A program made the translations under genes and the position numbers. DNA of 64,000 nt from Macrothele yani (taxonomy: Eukaryota > Arthropoda > Arachnida > Araneae > Macrothelidae): NCBI GenBank assembly GCA_039090855.1, contig CM077006.1, positions 47,501,336 through 47,565,335 on the forward strand, read 5' to 3'. The notes below the pieces were generated by a model. It made no database searches. It was not told where the DNA came from and was given only the letters and a program-made list of their open reading frames with translations. Below are positions 54,920-64,000 of the stretch, piece after piece; within the stretch, counting starts at the first letter, position 1; the number at the start of each line of letters is the position of its first letter.

Positions 54920-55011
54920 CGGGCACACCAAGAAGGTCAGAATAGATGGAGTAAGGATAACGTCACAAACTTGAAGCACTTAAGCAGACGACGCGAGCTC
55001 ATGGCAACGCT

Positions 55012-55556
55012 GGCCGTGGGTGGCCTAGTGATCAACGTTCGTGTCTGCCACGGAGAAAACCTCAGGTTCGATCTCTGGCAGGTACGAACGCTCGAACCAC
55101 TAAATATCCGCCGTGCGTCGAGTGGACACGTAAAGAGCCGTCGGACCCAGGGTACACCCCTCCCGGTAATAAATAAGGGCGTCTTCCTCCTCTTTCTACC
55201 TCGATTCCGTGTCACTTTTTTTTTATTAGAGGTTTAACGACCGCCGTGAGCAACTCAATGGGCTATAAGCAGTTGCCCGTCCCTAATTTAGGGTCACTGG
55301 TTCCAGGGAAGGGAGAGAGAGCCAGTGCCGTAAGACCAACACAACATCCATGCCTCACCGGGATTCGAACCCGGACCCCGTTCGGACGAATGATCAAAGG
55401 CCATCACTTAGATCACTGCGCCACCGGGCGGCCGTGCCACTTTCCTATCAGACACTCTAGCCCAAATCTCCTAGCTTCCTATTTCTAAGGGTTGCTTAAG
55501 ACCTGAGGTCAGACACTCCCTTCCTAAGTTCTTCTACATATGATCTGATCTGATCA
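55012..55556 (+). mobile_element. SINE-C copy split by SINE-A
   Basis: Head GTGGCCTAGTGATCAACGTT to CCGTGTCACTTT at about 55218, resuming at 55434 with CCGTGCCACTTTCCTATCAG through to GATCTGATCTGATC. Flanks CATGGCAACGC and CATGATCACGC may be a decayed target duplication. Confidence 0.88.
55219..55433 (-). mobile_element. SINE-A copy nested in SINE-C
   Basis: Minus-strand SINE-A with T-run at the left, the body and the GCGCCACCGGGCGGC head at the right. The 12-base flanks CCGTGTCACTTT and CCGTGCCACTTT are its target duplication (one mismatch). Confidence 0.92.
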
Positions 55557-55953
55557 TGATCACGCCCAATGAGACGTTGCTTTTCCTTTTTCAGTGTTAT
55601 GTTTAATTCTCAATCGTCTCACCAACATGGTGGCAGAGGCTGTGATTGACTGCGAATCGTCTCACTAATATGGCGGCAGAGGCTGTGATTGGCTGTGGCT
55701 TCATGATTGTGACGTTTCCCTGGCTTCATTTTAATTACATGAGGGGAACAGATGGCACTTACTTCATCTATTCTAACCTTCTTGGGCACACCATTCAAAT
55801 GAATGCCATTCACGTATCATTCCCATTCTAAAGTTTCACAATTACTTTCTAGCTGACTACTGATGGCTCACACGCTGTAACGTACTAGGAGATGTGACGT
55901 ACCTGCCCGAAGGACGCACACGACATAAAGGCAGATAGGAATCAGAGTAAAAC

Positions 55954-56025
55954 GTCCGCGTAGCTCAATTGGTAGAGCAACTTATTCCGGAATGAGGGGA
56001 CCCGGGTTCGAATCCTGGCGCGGAT
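55954..56025 (+). promoter_or_regulatory. tRNA-like Pol III promoter module in the TRIM-1 LTR
   Basis: 72 nt with a 7-bp acceptor stem (GTCCGCG with CGCGGAT), D-arm GCTC/GAGC, A-box TAGCTCAATTGG, B-box GGTTCGAATCC and a 5-bp T-stem. The anticodon arm is replaced by CTTATT-CCGG-AATGAG, a 6-bp stem with a 4-base loop, so it cannot be a translating tRNA. The same module is at 56282-56353. Confidence 0.85.
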
Positions 56026-56056
56026 AGAAATGACGGAGAAATTTACTTCGTTATAA

Positions 56057-56068
56057 TGGCGCCCGAGC
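56057..56068 (+). promoter_or_regulatory. Primer binding site of TRIM-1b
   Basis: TGGCGCCCGAGC lies two bases after the 5' LTR, one mismatch from the 12-base tRNA-Lys-type site seen in TRIM-1a. Confidence 0.75.
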
Positions 56069-56190
56069 TATCCGGATGACCCGACCGTTCAAAATCTCGC
56101 ATTGGTGTGATGTTATTTCCACACCGCGAGATAGGAAAAATAAGAGAATCCCTTCTCCAGCACTTCGAAAAAAAAAATAATAATATTAAT

Positions 56191-56203
56191 AAGGGGGAGA
56201 TGA
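56191..56203 (+). promoter_or_regulatory. Polypurine tract of TRIM-1b
   Basis: AAGGGGGAGATGA directly before the 3' LTR, where plus-strand priming is expected. Confidence 0.7.
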
Positions 56204-56640
56204 AGTAACGTACCAGGAGATGTGACGTACCTGCCCGAAGGGCGCACACGACATAAAGGCAGATAGGAATCAGAGTAAAACGTCCGCGTAGCTCAATTGG
56301 TAGAGCAACTTATTCCGGAATGAGGGGACCCGGGTTCGAATCCTGGCGCGGATAAAAATGACGGAGAAATTTACTTCGTTATAACGCGTAACGGTTATTA
56401 ATTATCGACGTTACTTTTCTTATTCGGAATTTGTTTCCGAACTCTTGCTGGTGAAAGAAAGTTAAACGCTCTGCGACTTCAATGTGGGTCGTAGTCATGA
56501 CGAGAGCTGGAAACGGGCCAAAAATTTTGGACCCGAATCCGGACGTCACATAATTGAACCTATAACCCGTACCTGACCCGGACAAATTTGCTTTCAACTA
56601 TAAATTTGAAACTCGATTTATAATTATACATAACCGTATA

Positions 56641-58467
56641 TAGCGGCTGGACAGAATAATATGAACCCCTAGGAAAAGAAGGTTTTGCGTTAAACAGATA
56701 TTTAAAATAAAACCATAAAACGTAAAATAGTCATATACAGTAAAACTTGAGAAAAATAGAATCCTTTTGTGTTTTTACTAAACTACATTTTACATTTCCT
56801 GTTCTATTGTGCCACATCACTTTCCTTTTCTTTCACATACAAATTTTATTTTTTTTTTTACCTAATTTTTATTTTTTTCCTGAAATACCCTTCACTCGAA
56901 CCTCTTTCTGTAGAGTGTTCATGAAAGTGATTTCTAAATAAATTGTAAACTCCCTGTGGCAAGCGGAAACTCTTACGCAGGTTCCCATCTCCTCATTGGA
57001 TTGAATGTTCTGTATGGAAGTAGGTGAAAATGCTTATAATTATAGGATCTTTTATGATTATCTTATATCTCTACAAAAAATTACCTTTTATTAAAAGTTT
57101 GTAAGAATGTATGAATAAATGTTCAAACAAGGTAAAAGATTAATAGTTTCCTAAAACAGTTTTTTAACAGTCCCTCATTGCGGAACTTTTGTAAGTGACG
57201 GACATGGGGCATAAATTGAAGAAGCAAAAGGTTTTACCTACCTAATAGAGTGTGTGACTACCTTTGGCATTCAAAGCCACCTGAATCCTCCTTGGAATGG
57301 ACGCATAAAAATCCTGGTTGGTGGTTAGTAGGATGTTACACCATTCTTCGTGCAGAAACTGCTCCAGGTCCTTGAGAGATGCAGGAGGAGGATAATGGGA
57401 TCTTACTCTGGTTTCAAACACACACCACAGTGGCTCGATGATGTTTACGTGTGGTAATTGCCGAGGCTAAGGAAGGTGTAATAGTTCGCCCTCATGTTCC
57501 TCAAACCAGGATTGGATATTCCGAGCTCTGTGAATTGGGGTGTTATCATCTTGATAGATGGCATCCCCTGCAGGAAACAATGCCTGGGCCATTGGATTGA
57601 CTTGGTCAGCCATAATGGTTACATACGCCCTGCCAGTCATACGTCCTTTCAAAGTGATCAGGGGACATGCTGAAAACCACGTTATGCCCGCCCAGAGCAT
57701 GACAGAACCACCACCATGCAGCACTGTTGGGAGCTGACAGAGTGGGTTGTATGCTTCTGATGGTGTTCTCCACACGTAAACACGTCCTGAGATGGGGAAT
57801 AGTGTTAATGTGGATTCATCCGACCATATTACACGCTTCTATGCAACGGCAGTCCACGGCGCATGCTCCTAGCACCACTGCTGTCGCCGTTGCTCATTCA
57901 CCCGGATCACCAGAGGTTTTGTAATAGCAGTTCTGCCACGGATATCTTGTTTATGCAGTTCCTTGCGCACTGTTTTCGTTGACACTGTATTGTGGAGTTG
58001 CAGATTGAGCTCCGCACTAATTTTCGGAGCCGTGGTCTTCTTATTACGGGTAAGAATCCTCTTTAATGCTCTCCTGTTTCTCTATCAGTCAGGGTCGTTT
58101 CCCAGGCGTTCTTGTGTTCCGAAGACGAAGTATTGTCACGAACACGGTAAGCTGTCATGACGCTAGATAACGGTAGCTCTCGATACCTCTGCTACCCTGG
58201 CGACTGTTGTCACAGAGGCACCAACTAGCCGACCACCAACAATTGACCCTCTTTCGATGTCTGTTACGTCGTTCATTTCGTCGTCATCCTGAAAGAAATT
58301 TTGCAACAAGACACTTTAAATGCACTTAAACAGGATCTTGAGGTTCTAAACAAAGCTATTACAACCAAAAAGTGGTGGATAGGTACCTTTGCCTATTACG
58401 ACGTACGCAGTTGCATTAAAAGTCACGTCTCTGAGCATGGTGTTCATGTTATTCTGTCCAACCCCAG
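56641..58467 (-). mobile_element. Tc1-like element, inactive
   Basis: Inverted ends GCGGCTGGACAGAATAATAT and the inverse around GTTATTCTGTCCAACCCC, with TA at 56639-56640 and 58468-58469. Minus-strand transposase at about 57240-58280: DIERGSIVGGRLVGASVTTV, TTAPKISAELNLQLHNTVST, KRVIWSDESTLTLFPISGRV (Asp), VMLWAGITWFSACPLITLKG, IYQDDNTPIHRARNIQSWFE (Asp) and HVNIIEPLWCVFETRVRSHY (Glu), ending ALNAKGSHTLY. Stops and frameshifts break it near 58150, 58080, 57870 and 57470. A long AT-rich 3' region (56670-57230) precedes the coding part. Confidence 0.88.
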
Positions 58468-58753
58468 TACATATATGCACACAGGGCGTTCAGAAAGTCT
58501 CTCCGCCGTGGGTATTGTAGGTTATATAGAAATCATATAAATGTATTACGGAGACGTATAACTTACTCGACATAACCAACTATTTTACACCTGTTCTCAA
58601 ACACATCTGCGGAAGTCAAAAGTCCCTCCGAAGTAATATTAAGGCTGTTCCACTTAATTTTGATGGTGCTACAGTCAAAATGTTTGAATTAAGTAACTTG
58701 TTCTTTGTTTAATATCAGTTTTTGCTGTTTGCTTGATAACATATCAAGCTTCT
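58468..58753. other. Spacer with an isolated mariner-type end
   Basis: CAGGGCGTTCAGAAAGTCTC at 58482-58501 resembles a mariner inverted repeat, but no partner or transposase is nearby. Confidence 0.4.
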
Positions 58754-58940
58754 GAATATGTTTCACACAACACCAATTTTCACCAGCTTCTGATGAGTTG
58801 AAAGTTTGTGAAAGGCGGATGTTTACTTCATAATTGCCCCTCAGAAGGAAGGAACACTCATGAAATCAATATTCACATTTTAGGAACTTTCAACTCATCA
58901 CAAGCTTCTGAAAATTGGTGTTGCTGTGAAACATATTCGG
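58754..58940. repeat. Inverted repeat, arms about 52-56 bp
   Basis: GAATATGTTTCACACAACAC ... TGATGAGTTGAAAGTTT pairs with AACTTTCAACTCATCA ... GTTGCTGTGAAACATATTC, with a few mismatches and an ~80-base centre. Non-coding; possibly a small foldback element. Confidence 0.8.
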
Positions 58941-59287
58941 GTTTCTTAATGAGACGAAATAACTTTCAACATTCACTCTTCCCCTTTTTTGTTTTAAACA
59001 AGAACGTATTTGTCGGCCTCGACGCCTTTTTCATTCTCTTTAATATTCAATTCATCCATATTAACGAATAAGGCATTAATTCTGACACGACATGTAATGG
59101 AATGGGATGGTTAACACTCCAAACGAAAACCTCTTAATGCTCAATGCAAGAGATGCGATATGAAAAAGAACTCTCAGTCTTACAATGGGACACGCGGGGT
59201 GTGAGAGAGTGAATCAACAGAGAAGGAGGCAACAGACGTTTGCCTGTTCTTTGCCCCGGACAATCGCACGAAAAAAAAAAAAAAGAT
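58941..59287. other. Spacer, no recognised gene
   Basis: Nothing recognised. Confidence 0.4.
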
Positions 59288-59372
59288 TTCCACCTACCGA
59301 CGATCGATACCATATCATAAAACGATACAAAGGAAACATCGTTTTACGATATGGCCTCGTCGGTCGGTGGAA
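59288..59372. repeat. Hairpin, arms about 36 bp
   Basis: TTCCACCTACCGACGATCGA ... ATAAAACGAT pairs with ATCGTTTTACGATATGG ... GTCGGTCGGTGGAA, with a few mismatches, around about 11 bases. Might be a tiny MITE. Confidence 0.85.
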
Positions 59373-59893
59373 ATGCTCTTTGCTTTAAGAAAGAGATGAC
59401 AATATTTGTGTATGACAAATTATTTTTCACACCGCTGTCACCAGTATCAAGGTCAAAATTCCATAGTATGCATTTTTCTTTCTCTTGAAAAATAAGACAG
59501 AAATAAAACCAGATCAAAATCGGATCAGGAACAACTTGACCCGACCCGTTTGACCCGCAAGAAATTGTCGACCCGTTGACCCCCTGACCCGTTTCCATCT
59601 CGGGGCATGGCGTCATTCGTGTATACACGAATGACCCATCATTTGGGATTTTATTTATTTGTTAGGGAGTTTAACTCATGCGGGCCGAAGAAACTTAAAC
59701 TTGTTGCTACTTCAATGTGTGTGGCATTCATAGCAGTGAGAAGGAACCATTCACCATTCACGGCGAAGAGTCATTGGCTGTGAACGATTCGTTCATGAGT
59801 GGCCCCTCGGCTGGGATTTTAATTGTTAGGGAGTTTAACTCATTCGGGCCGAAGAACGTTAAACGTGCTGCTACTTCAGTGTGTGTGGCATTC

Positions 59894-61531
59894 GGGTATC
59901 GTTCACTTGACCGAAAATCACTTGATCGAAAGGTACGTTTCACCGAAGGGTCACTTGACCGAAAAGTTCATTTCACCGAAAGGTCACTTCACCTAAAAGT
60001 TCATTTCATCGAAAGGATATTTGATCGAAAAGTTCATTTCACCGAAGGATTACTTTACCTAAAAGTTCATTATATCGAAAGATCATTTCACCGAATGGTC
60101 AATTTATCGAAAATTTTGAATTTTGTTGTTAGAGATGTGTCGGAGTGTGGTGCTGTTTTTGAAAAACTGGCCACCTAAACATTATCGGATTGTATAAAAA
60201 AATACACTTTTAATTTCTATGAAACACCTACTTATGAGTAGGTTTTTCAAAATATAACATTAATTATAAGGCCTAGATCTGTGCCTTTTTGTCAAATTTT
60301 AATCCTCCGAGCTCATATTCATAAGGGTTACATACTAAATCAAGTAAATAATGTTCCACTTTTACTCAACCACAAAACATTAATTTTTTGACCGTAGGCC
60401 TAGATACAGGTCATTTTAACAGATTTTAACCCTACTCATATTCATATGCATTACATAAAATGTAAAGTAAATTTTTTATGTAAACCTTATGAACATGAGC
60501 ACGCACGGTTAAAATTACTAAGAAGGCCTAAGCCGAGACCTAGGGCCCTAAAACTAATTATTTTTGCCTGAAAAAATGTGCAACATTATTAACTTGACTT
60601 TTTATGTAAACCTTATGAATATGAGCACGCACGTTTTAAATTTGCTAAAATGGTCTAAGCCGAGGCCTTGAGCCCTAAACTTGATTCTTTTTGCCTGAAA
60701 AAATATGCAACATTTATTGACTTTTTATGTAAACCTTATGAATATGAGCACGCAAGTTTTAAATTTGCTAAAAAGGCCTAAGCCGAGGCCTAGAGCCCTA
60801 AACTTGATTTTTTTTTGTCTGAAAAAATGTGCAACATTATTAACTTGACTTTTTATGTAAACCTTATGAACATGAGTTCGTACGATTGAAATTAGTTGAA
60901 AAGGCCTAAGGCCTAGCTAGGGACCTAAAATTGATTCTTTTTGCCTGAAAAAATGTGCAACATTATTAATTTTACTTTTTATGCAAACCTTATGAACATG
61001 AGCACTGAACATGACTTCTATGTAAACCTTATGAACATGATTAAAATTTGCTAAAAAGGCCTAAGTGATCTTTCGGTGAAACAATCTTTTCGGTGAAGTG
61101 ATTTTATTGTTTTTAAAAAAATTGTCTTAAAACTAAATCCTTGCTTTCTCTGTAACACGGAGAAATCAAAAGTGCAATTTGAGTATGATCCCTTAACGTT
61201 TCGGTGGTCTGTCTGCAGAACTTGCACCATGCTTCAACAAATCCTGTAATGAAATCCAAAGTTTTCGATAAACTGATCCTTCAGTGAAATGGCCTTTCGA
61301 TGAAACGAACTTTAGGTAAAGATACCTTCCGGTGAAATGAACTTTTCGATCAAGTGACCGAACTTTTAGGAAAAGATACCTTCCGGTGAAATGAACTTTT
61401 CGATCAAGTGACTTTCGGTGAAATGAACTTTTCTATCAAGTGATCTTTCGGTGAAACAATCTTTTCGGTGAAGTGATTTTCGGTCAAGTGACCCTTCGTT
61501 GAAGTAAACGTCGGGCAAATGAGCCAGACCA
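59894..61531. mobile_element. Foldback element with 8-bp target duplication
   Basis: 1638 bp between exact copies of TGGCATTC (59886-59893 and 61532-61539). Both ends are inverted arrays of short units such as AAAGTTCATTTCACCGAAAG and GTCACTTGACCGAAAA. The centre holds a tandem repeat of about 122 bp. No ORF has a known motif; a frame across the left array encodes repetitive sequence only. Foldback structure with an 8-base duplication fits a P- or hAT-related element, but no transposase shows which. Confidence 0.85.
60472..61060. repeat. About 122-bp satellite inside the foldback element, 5 units
   Basis: Units read TTTTATGTAAACCTTATGAA, TATGAGCACGCACG, GGCCTAAGCCGAGGCCTAG and TTTTTGCCTGAAAAAATGTG. 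The last unit is shortened. Confidence 0.88.
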
Positions 61532-61989
61532 TGGCATTCATAGCGGTGAGAGTGAACAATTCACCATTCACGGCGAAGAGTTATTCGTTTTGAACGAATC
61601 GTTCACGAATTGCCCATCAGTTGGTATTTTATTTATTTGTTAGGGAGTTTAACTCAAGAGGGCCGAACAAACTTAAACGTGCTGCTACTTAACTGTGTGT
61701 GTCAGTAATGGAGGATTGATTGATCATTCACAGCGATGACAGCGAACCATTCACGGTGACCTCATTCGTTGTGAACGAATCGTTCACGAATGGCCCATCA
61801 GTTGGGATTTTATTTATTTTTTAGGAAGTTTGAGCCATGCGGGCCGAAGAAACTTAAACGTGCTGCTATTTCAGTGTGTGTGGCATTCACAGCGGTGAGA
61901 GCGAACCATTCACCATTCACGATGAAGAGTCATTCATTCTGAACGAATCGTTCACGAATGGCCCATCACTATGCCATAAGCGTAATATA

Positions 61990-62861
61990 TGTATGTGGTC
62001 ATAAACTGGTAGGCAAACTATATTTGTACTGAGTGTTCTGGTTTATTCCTACTGCTTGGAATGATTTCGTTGTTCCCCTTAGTTCCCAAACTGCGTAACT
62101 AGGAACGAAAAGATGTCATCTAATTTCGCGTCCTCTTTATTCGCAATGTAAGTAGCCAACCAGCTACGAGCTTTGCAAAGTGCATATTGATCCACTTGCT
62201 AAAGAAGGAGCAAATGAGCAATTAATCATTCATGAAAACAGCCAGGGTTAAAGAACCCAGGTCTCCAGTATTATGCATACGAAGTTGTGTTAGCCAATGA
62301 AATGTTACTACTGCCGCTCTTAGATCATCGTCATCATCACCGTCGCCACCACTAACTGCAAATTAATATGCAAGGCGCGACTGCCTTTTATCTTTCCACC
62401 TTATTTAGAAGTAGGAGTTTGCGACGCTAGAACCATTGAGAAGCACTCTGTTTTAAATTCAATGAAATGTTCGTACTTTTTTTAATGTGAAAGGATCTTC
62501 TCGCAAAGAACTCATAATCTGTTTAGCATTTTAGTTCTTCATGGTAATTCATTCGCACTTGAAGTTCAAAAAATCAAACTGTGCAAGTGTTTTATATCTA
62601 GCTTCAAATATATATACGGAAACTTTCCATAAGTTAATTTAGTATCTTAATTTTCGAGAGCGAAGTGTTGAATGTTACTCGAGACATTAAGTTCTGGCAT
62701 GCTGAAACACCATTAAATGTTAACACAGCACTTATATTTTTAGATAAGCAAAAAAAGTAAAAGATGTAAATGTAAGCGTTTCGTGTCCTGGTTGTCGCTG
62801 TATACTCTAGTAACGATTCCTGCTTTCATACTTCTCAAAGATACGTTCCCATCATAGCAAC
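61990..62861. other. Spacer, no recognised gene
   Basis: Ordinary AT-rich sequence with no recognised family. Confidence 0.4.
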
Positions 62862-62994
62862 TGTGAAACCCAAATTCGCCGGTGGGACTAACGAACATAT
62901 AGTCTTCTGCTCCGGTGCCGAATGTTTTCCCAATTAAGCTACGCCTACAAGGGCGTATCACTGCTACTTGTCGTCTTGACATGTACGCCATTTC
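62862..62994 (-). mobile_element. Solo LTR related to TRIM-2
   Basis: On the minus strand TGGCGTACATGTCAAGACGA leads to A-box TAGCTTAATTGG and ends GGGTTTCACA, following the TRIM-2 LTR order (TGTCAAGACGACAA, A-box, CGGAG, TTTCACA). The B-box is decayed and no second LTR or primer site is present. The target duplication is not visible. Confidence 0.6.
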
Positions 62995-63036
62995 TATAGT
63001 ATGATACGCATAATATTCGTATACAAGGCGAATCCT

Positions 63037-63256
63037 TCTTTTTTTTTTTTTTTTTTTTTTTTAGAATGTTTGACGACCACGGTGAGCAACTCGATGGGCT
63101 ATAAGCAGTCGCCCGTCCCTAATGTAGGGCAATTGGTTCCAGGAAAGGGAGAGAGCTAGTGCCGTAAGACAAACACAATATCCATGCCTCACCGGGTTTC
63201 GAACCTGGACCCTTCTCAGACGAATGGTCAGAAGCCACTGCGCCACCAGGTCGGCA
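63037..63256 (-). mobile_element. SINE-A copy
   Basis: Minus-strand SINE-A with a T-run (63040-63061), the ATAAGCAGTCGCCCGTCCCT body and head GTGGCGCAGTGGC. Full length apart from small head changes. Confidence 0.9.
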
Positions 63257-63373
63257 AGGCGAATTCAAAGTATATATGTATATTAAGTTGGGTGACCCGA
63301 CAAAATAACCCAGACCAAAATAGCCCCCGCGAAAAGAGCCCCTCCAAAACTAAGTTGTCCACATTATGTATAA

Positions 63374-64000
63374 TCATCATCATCATCATCAGTGTCAACC
63401 ATTATCAATCCACTGCTGGACGTAGGTCTCTCCAAGTTTTCTCCACAACGGTCTGTCTTGTGCTAGTCTCATCCATGTCACTCCCGCATACTTTCGAATT
63501 TCATCCACCCATCTCCCATGTGGTCTTCTTCTGGGACTTTTCCTGTCCCTTGGAATCCAATCTAAAATTTCGGCTGTTAATCGATGTTCTGTCCTTCTGG
63601 TAGTATGTCCAGCCCATTGCCATTTCAGGGATTTAACTCTGATCATGATGTCTTCCACTCTTGTCATATTCCGGATCCACGAGTTCCTCTTCTTATCTCT
63701 CCTGGTTACACCAAGCATGCACCTCTCCATGCTACTTTGAGTTGTCTGCAGCTTTTGTATGTTTCTTTTAGTTAAGGTCCACGTCTCTGCACCATACGTA
63801 AGCACTGGAAGGATGCATTGATCCAATACTTTTCTTTTAAGACATAATGGCATATTGCTCTTGAAAATTATGCTGTTTCTTCCAAAAGCTCTCCAGGCAA
63901 GTTTTATACGCCGATGAATTTATTCATCAATGTGACCCTCACTTGACATCTGCTGTCCAAGATAAATGTACGTGTCTGTTATCTCCAGCTTTTCTTCATC
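63374..64000 (-). mobile_element. RTE-type LINE, copy L3, 3' end
   Basis: The minus strand runs from the window edge to a (CAT)n/(ATG)n tail at 63374-63390. It codes the C-terminal region: MPLCLKRKVLDQCILPVLTY, GAETWTLTKRNIQKLQTTQ, RDKKRNSWIRNMTRVEDIMI and VQQWIDNG-stop. A stop near 63920 replaces a Glu codon (DE-stop-IHRRIK), so this copy is also inactive. The upstream part lies outside the window. Confidence 0.92.

Larger units (their letters stand above)
54930..55783. mobile_element. MULE-like MITE, copy 2, with nested SINEs
   Basis: Ends AAGAAGGTCAGAATAGATGG and CATCTATTCTAACCTTCTT, with an exact 9-base target duplication GGGCACACC at 54921-54929 and 55784-55792, the length typical of Mutator-like elements. 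Its sequence is the reverse orientation of copy 1. SINE-C is inserted at about 55012. Confidence 0.88.
55876..56382 (+). mobile_element. TRIM-1b: complete two-LTR miniature element
   Basis: 507 bp: LTR 55876-56054, internal 56055-56203, LTR 56204-56382. The LTRs are both 179 bp and differ at about four positions, so the copy is fairly young. Flanks CACGC (55871-55875) and AACGC (56383-56387) match at 4 of 5. The primer-site-like TGGCGCCCGAGC is at 56057-56068 and the purine tract AAGGGGGAGATGA is at 56191-56203. The internal part has no ORF. The plus strand has no run of four T anywhere in the element. Confidence 0.88.
59636..61972. repeat. About 175-bp tandem repeat, 4 units, interrupted
   Basis: Units contain GGGATTTTATTTATTTGTTA, GGGAGTTTAACTCATGCGGG, GTGTGTGGCATTCATAGCGG and GTGAACGAATCGTTCACGAA. 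Unit 2 is split by the foldback element at 59894-61531. Related sequence lies near 54.7 and 56.45 kb. Non-coding. Confidence 0.85.

Overview
The window looks like repeat-rich intergenic or intronic DNA from an invertebrate nuclear genome, most likely an arthropod. The evidence is an AT-rich background, many mariner and Tc1 copies, RTE-type LINEs with (ATG)n tails, three tRNA-derived SINE families, hAT, Helitron and pogo remnants, and GT-AG splice signals. No bacterial operons, rRNA genes or CRISPR arrays were seen. The species cannot be fixed from the sequence. All identities and alignments are by eye.

Layout. 0-9 kb: a Kolobok-like transposase fragment, a degenerate minisatellite, a LINE 3' end, a mariner relic, a TTAA-flanked MITE, and a miniature LTR element (TRIM-2) inserted in a SINE. 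9.8-15.5 kb: a Tc1 element broken by a CACTG-ended element that holds a TTAA MITE that holds a Helitron, followed by a decayed RTE LINE. 16-21 kb: SINEs, Tc1 and mariner fragments, and a Tc1 element whose catalytic Glu is replaced by a snap-back inversion. 21.5-28 kb: a palindromic element split by a nearly intact RTE LINE, a mariner whose end is triplicated, and another mariner fragment. 28-34 kb: a Tc1 element and a hAT element loaded with two MITEs, a SINE and a nearly intact Tc1. 34-45 kb: a 55-bp minisatellite, mariner and Tc1 elements, and a hAT element whose coding sequence has been amplified into a 157-bp satellite. 45-53 kb: two candidate minus-strand exons of an unidentified host gene, with mariner, Tc1 and pogo relics between and beside them. 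51-56 kb: the TRIM-1 elements. 56-64 kb: a Tc1 element, a foldback element inside a tandem repeat, a solo LTR, a SINE and a LINE end.

The most unusual content is a set of miniature LTR elements. TRIM-1 has LTRs of about 160-180 bp, each carrying an intact-looking tRNA-like Pol III promoter. It has a 12-base primer-binding-site match just inside the 5' LTR, a purine tract before the 3' LTR and short target duplications, but no coding sequence. A related family (TRIM-2) has the same plan, and both replace the anticodon arm with a 6-bp stem and a 4-base loop. The plan recalls the Cassandra TRIMs of plants, which carry 5S rRNA sequence in their LTRs, but here the module is tRNA-like.

Almost every protein-coding stretch is a transposase or reverse transcriptase pseudogene. 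The only candidates for host coding sequence are the two short exons at 45.9-46.1 kb and 50.5-50.6 kb.
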